Source: Candidatus Latescibacterota bacterium (GTDB lineage: Bacteria; Latescibacterota; UBA2968; UBA8231). From it: a stretch of DNA of 16,507 bases. Below, one piece after another: positions 15,969 through 16,507 of this stretch. The notes under the pieces are model-generated. The model saw only the letters and a list, made by a program, of their open reading frames with translations, searched no databases and was not told the origin of the DNA. The translations under genes were made by a program, and so were the position numbers. Position 1 is the stretch's first letter; each line of letters opens with the position of its first letter. The stretch spans positions 1 through 16,507 of the forward strand of contig JAJDYK010000324.1 of the NCBI GenBank assembly GCA_022825185.1, written 5' to 3'.

Positions 15969-16126
15969 CGTTCACCTCAGTGTGTCGCAAAGAATCCACC
16001 CGCGTGTGCTCTCGCACCCAGTTTGATCCAACAGATCGCCGCTCCTACTCGACTATTGGCACTGGCATATAAGTTGCTTTTATACCCTTGAGCCACCATA
16101 TTACCCACAGCCCAAGGAACTTATTT
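15969..16126. promoter_or_regulatory. Divergent promoter region
   Basis: The 158 bp separate two divergently read genes and must hold both promoters. An AT-rich patch (16066-16086) contains TATAAG (16068-16073) on the plus strand and TATAAA (16084-16079) on the minus strand, both five of six matches to the -10 consensus. Neither has a good -35 at standard spacing; TTGGCA (16056-16061) is close to consensus but sits 17-19 bases from only weak plus-strand -10 matches. I place no exact start site. Confidence 0.35.
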
Positions 16127-16507
16127 ATGACCGAAAATCCCACTTCTCCATCCCAACCCACCCCCCAAGATATGCACTGGGGCATTAGCTATCTGCGCGA
16201 GGACATCCAAGACCTACGCAACCAAGTGGCTACCACGCACCACCGCATCGACGAAACCAATAAGCGCATCGACGAAACCAACCGATCCCTCGGCGAGCGC
16301 ATCGACGAAACCAATAAGCGTATCGACGAAACCAACCGATCCCTCGGCGAGCGTATCGACGAAACCAACCGATCTCTTGGTGCCCAGATCCAAGCGGTGC
16401 ATCACCGCATCAACGAGACCAACAAACGCATGGACACCCATTTCATTTGGATCATGACTACCTTGGTCGCCATCACTAGCATCCTCATCGCCGTCATTAA
16501 GCTCTAA
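16127..16507 (+). CDS. Small coiled-coil protein with tandem repeats and a C-terminal membrane anchor (126 aa)
   Basis: The N-terminus is Pro/Ser/Thr-rich. From about residue 20 to 105 it is a continuous charged helix, and at 40-86 an 18-residue unit, RIDETNKRIDETNRSLGE, occurs twice, followed by a partial third copy. Seven-residue spacing (IDETNKR, IDETNRS) indicates a coiled coil. A single C-terminal transmembrane segment follows (HFIWIMTTLVAITSILIAVI), ending IKL. With no signal peptide, it is probably a tail-anchored inner-membrane protein with the coil in the cytoplasm. Short proteins of this shape are common in several phyla and usually have no assigned function. The start at 16127 has AAGGA eight bases before it; the in-frame ATG at 16088 is less likely. 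The gene is complete, ending at the window edge. Confidence 0.8.
   Translation: MTENPTSPSQPTPQDMHWGISYLREDIQDLRNQVATTHHRIDETNKRIDETNRSLGERIDETNKRIDETNRSLGERIDETNRSLGAQIQAVHHRINETNKRMDTHFIWIMTTLVAITSILIAVIKL
16244..16384 (+). repeat. 54-bp in-frame tandem repeat
   Basis: Unit 1 is 16244-16297 and unit 2 is 16298-16351; they differ at one position seen by eye (CGC to CGT in the middle Arg codon). A partial third unit (16352-16384) lacks the central IDETNKR-type heptad and has diverged near its end. Near-identity at the silent positions points to recent duplication or gene conversion. Confidence 0.9.

Noticed and set aside
16244..16384. CRISPR array
   Set aside because: The repeats are directly adjacent, in frame, without spacers, and encode a coiled coil.

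Overview
The window reads as chromosomal DNA of a Gram-negative environmental bacterium. The evidence is a run of large exported proteins with signal peptides, two predicted outer-membrane beta-barrel proteins, a SurA-type periplasmic foldase carried as a lipoprotein, and FlgD/gliding-type C-terminal Ig-like domains. Together with a sulfatase beside a mandelate racemase/muconate lactonizing-type enzyme, this resembles uncultured FCB-related phyla such as Latescibacterota or Poribacteria. That placement is an inference from gene content only. Base composition is mostly GC-rich; the toxin-antitoxin pair (6633-7164) and the secreted gene at 10168-11445 are visibly more AT-rich.

Layout, left to right. 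Positions 1-1846 hold a minus-strand catabolic pair: a sulfatase broken by a one-base frameshift, followed by the N-terminal part of an enolase-superfamily enzyme that runs off the left edge. Positions 1990-6550 hold a minus-strand two-gene operon of paralogous exported proteins with discoidin-like modules and FlgD-like C-terminal domains. At 6633-7164 a plus-strand RelE/ParE-type toxin-antitoxin module is divergent from that operon and convergent with the next gene. Positions 7201-15968 hold a minus-strand cluster in the order (direction of transcription) large beta-barrel-like protein 2, two-parvulin-domain foldase lipoprotein, a secreted protein of unknown function, and large beta-barrel-like protein 1. 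The two barrel-like proteins are clear paralogs with conserved acidic (possibly calcium-binding) motifs. At 16127-16507 a plus-strand short coiled-coil protein with a C-terminal membrane anchor carries an 18-residue tandem repeat; its stop codon is the last three bases of the window.

How the genes may work together: the foldase sits between the two barrel-like proteins, so an inferred role is folding or assembly of these cell-envelope proteins. The two discoidin/FlgD-tailed proteins are plausible surface partners, but they lie in a separate transcription unit on the other side of the toxin-antitoxin pair. The sulfatase/enolase-superfamily pair suggests use of sulfated organic compounds, probably sugars, and is otherwise unrelated.

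No gene-free stretch exceeds 300 bases. The largest are 15969-16126 (158 bp, a divergent promoter region) and 1847-1989 (143 bp, the leader of the sulfatase, where I see no convincing promoter or terminator). I found no tRNA, rRNA, CRISPR array, transposase or clear intrinsic terminator.
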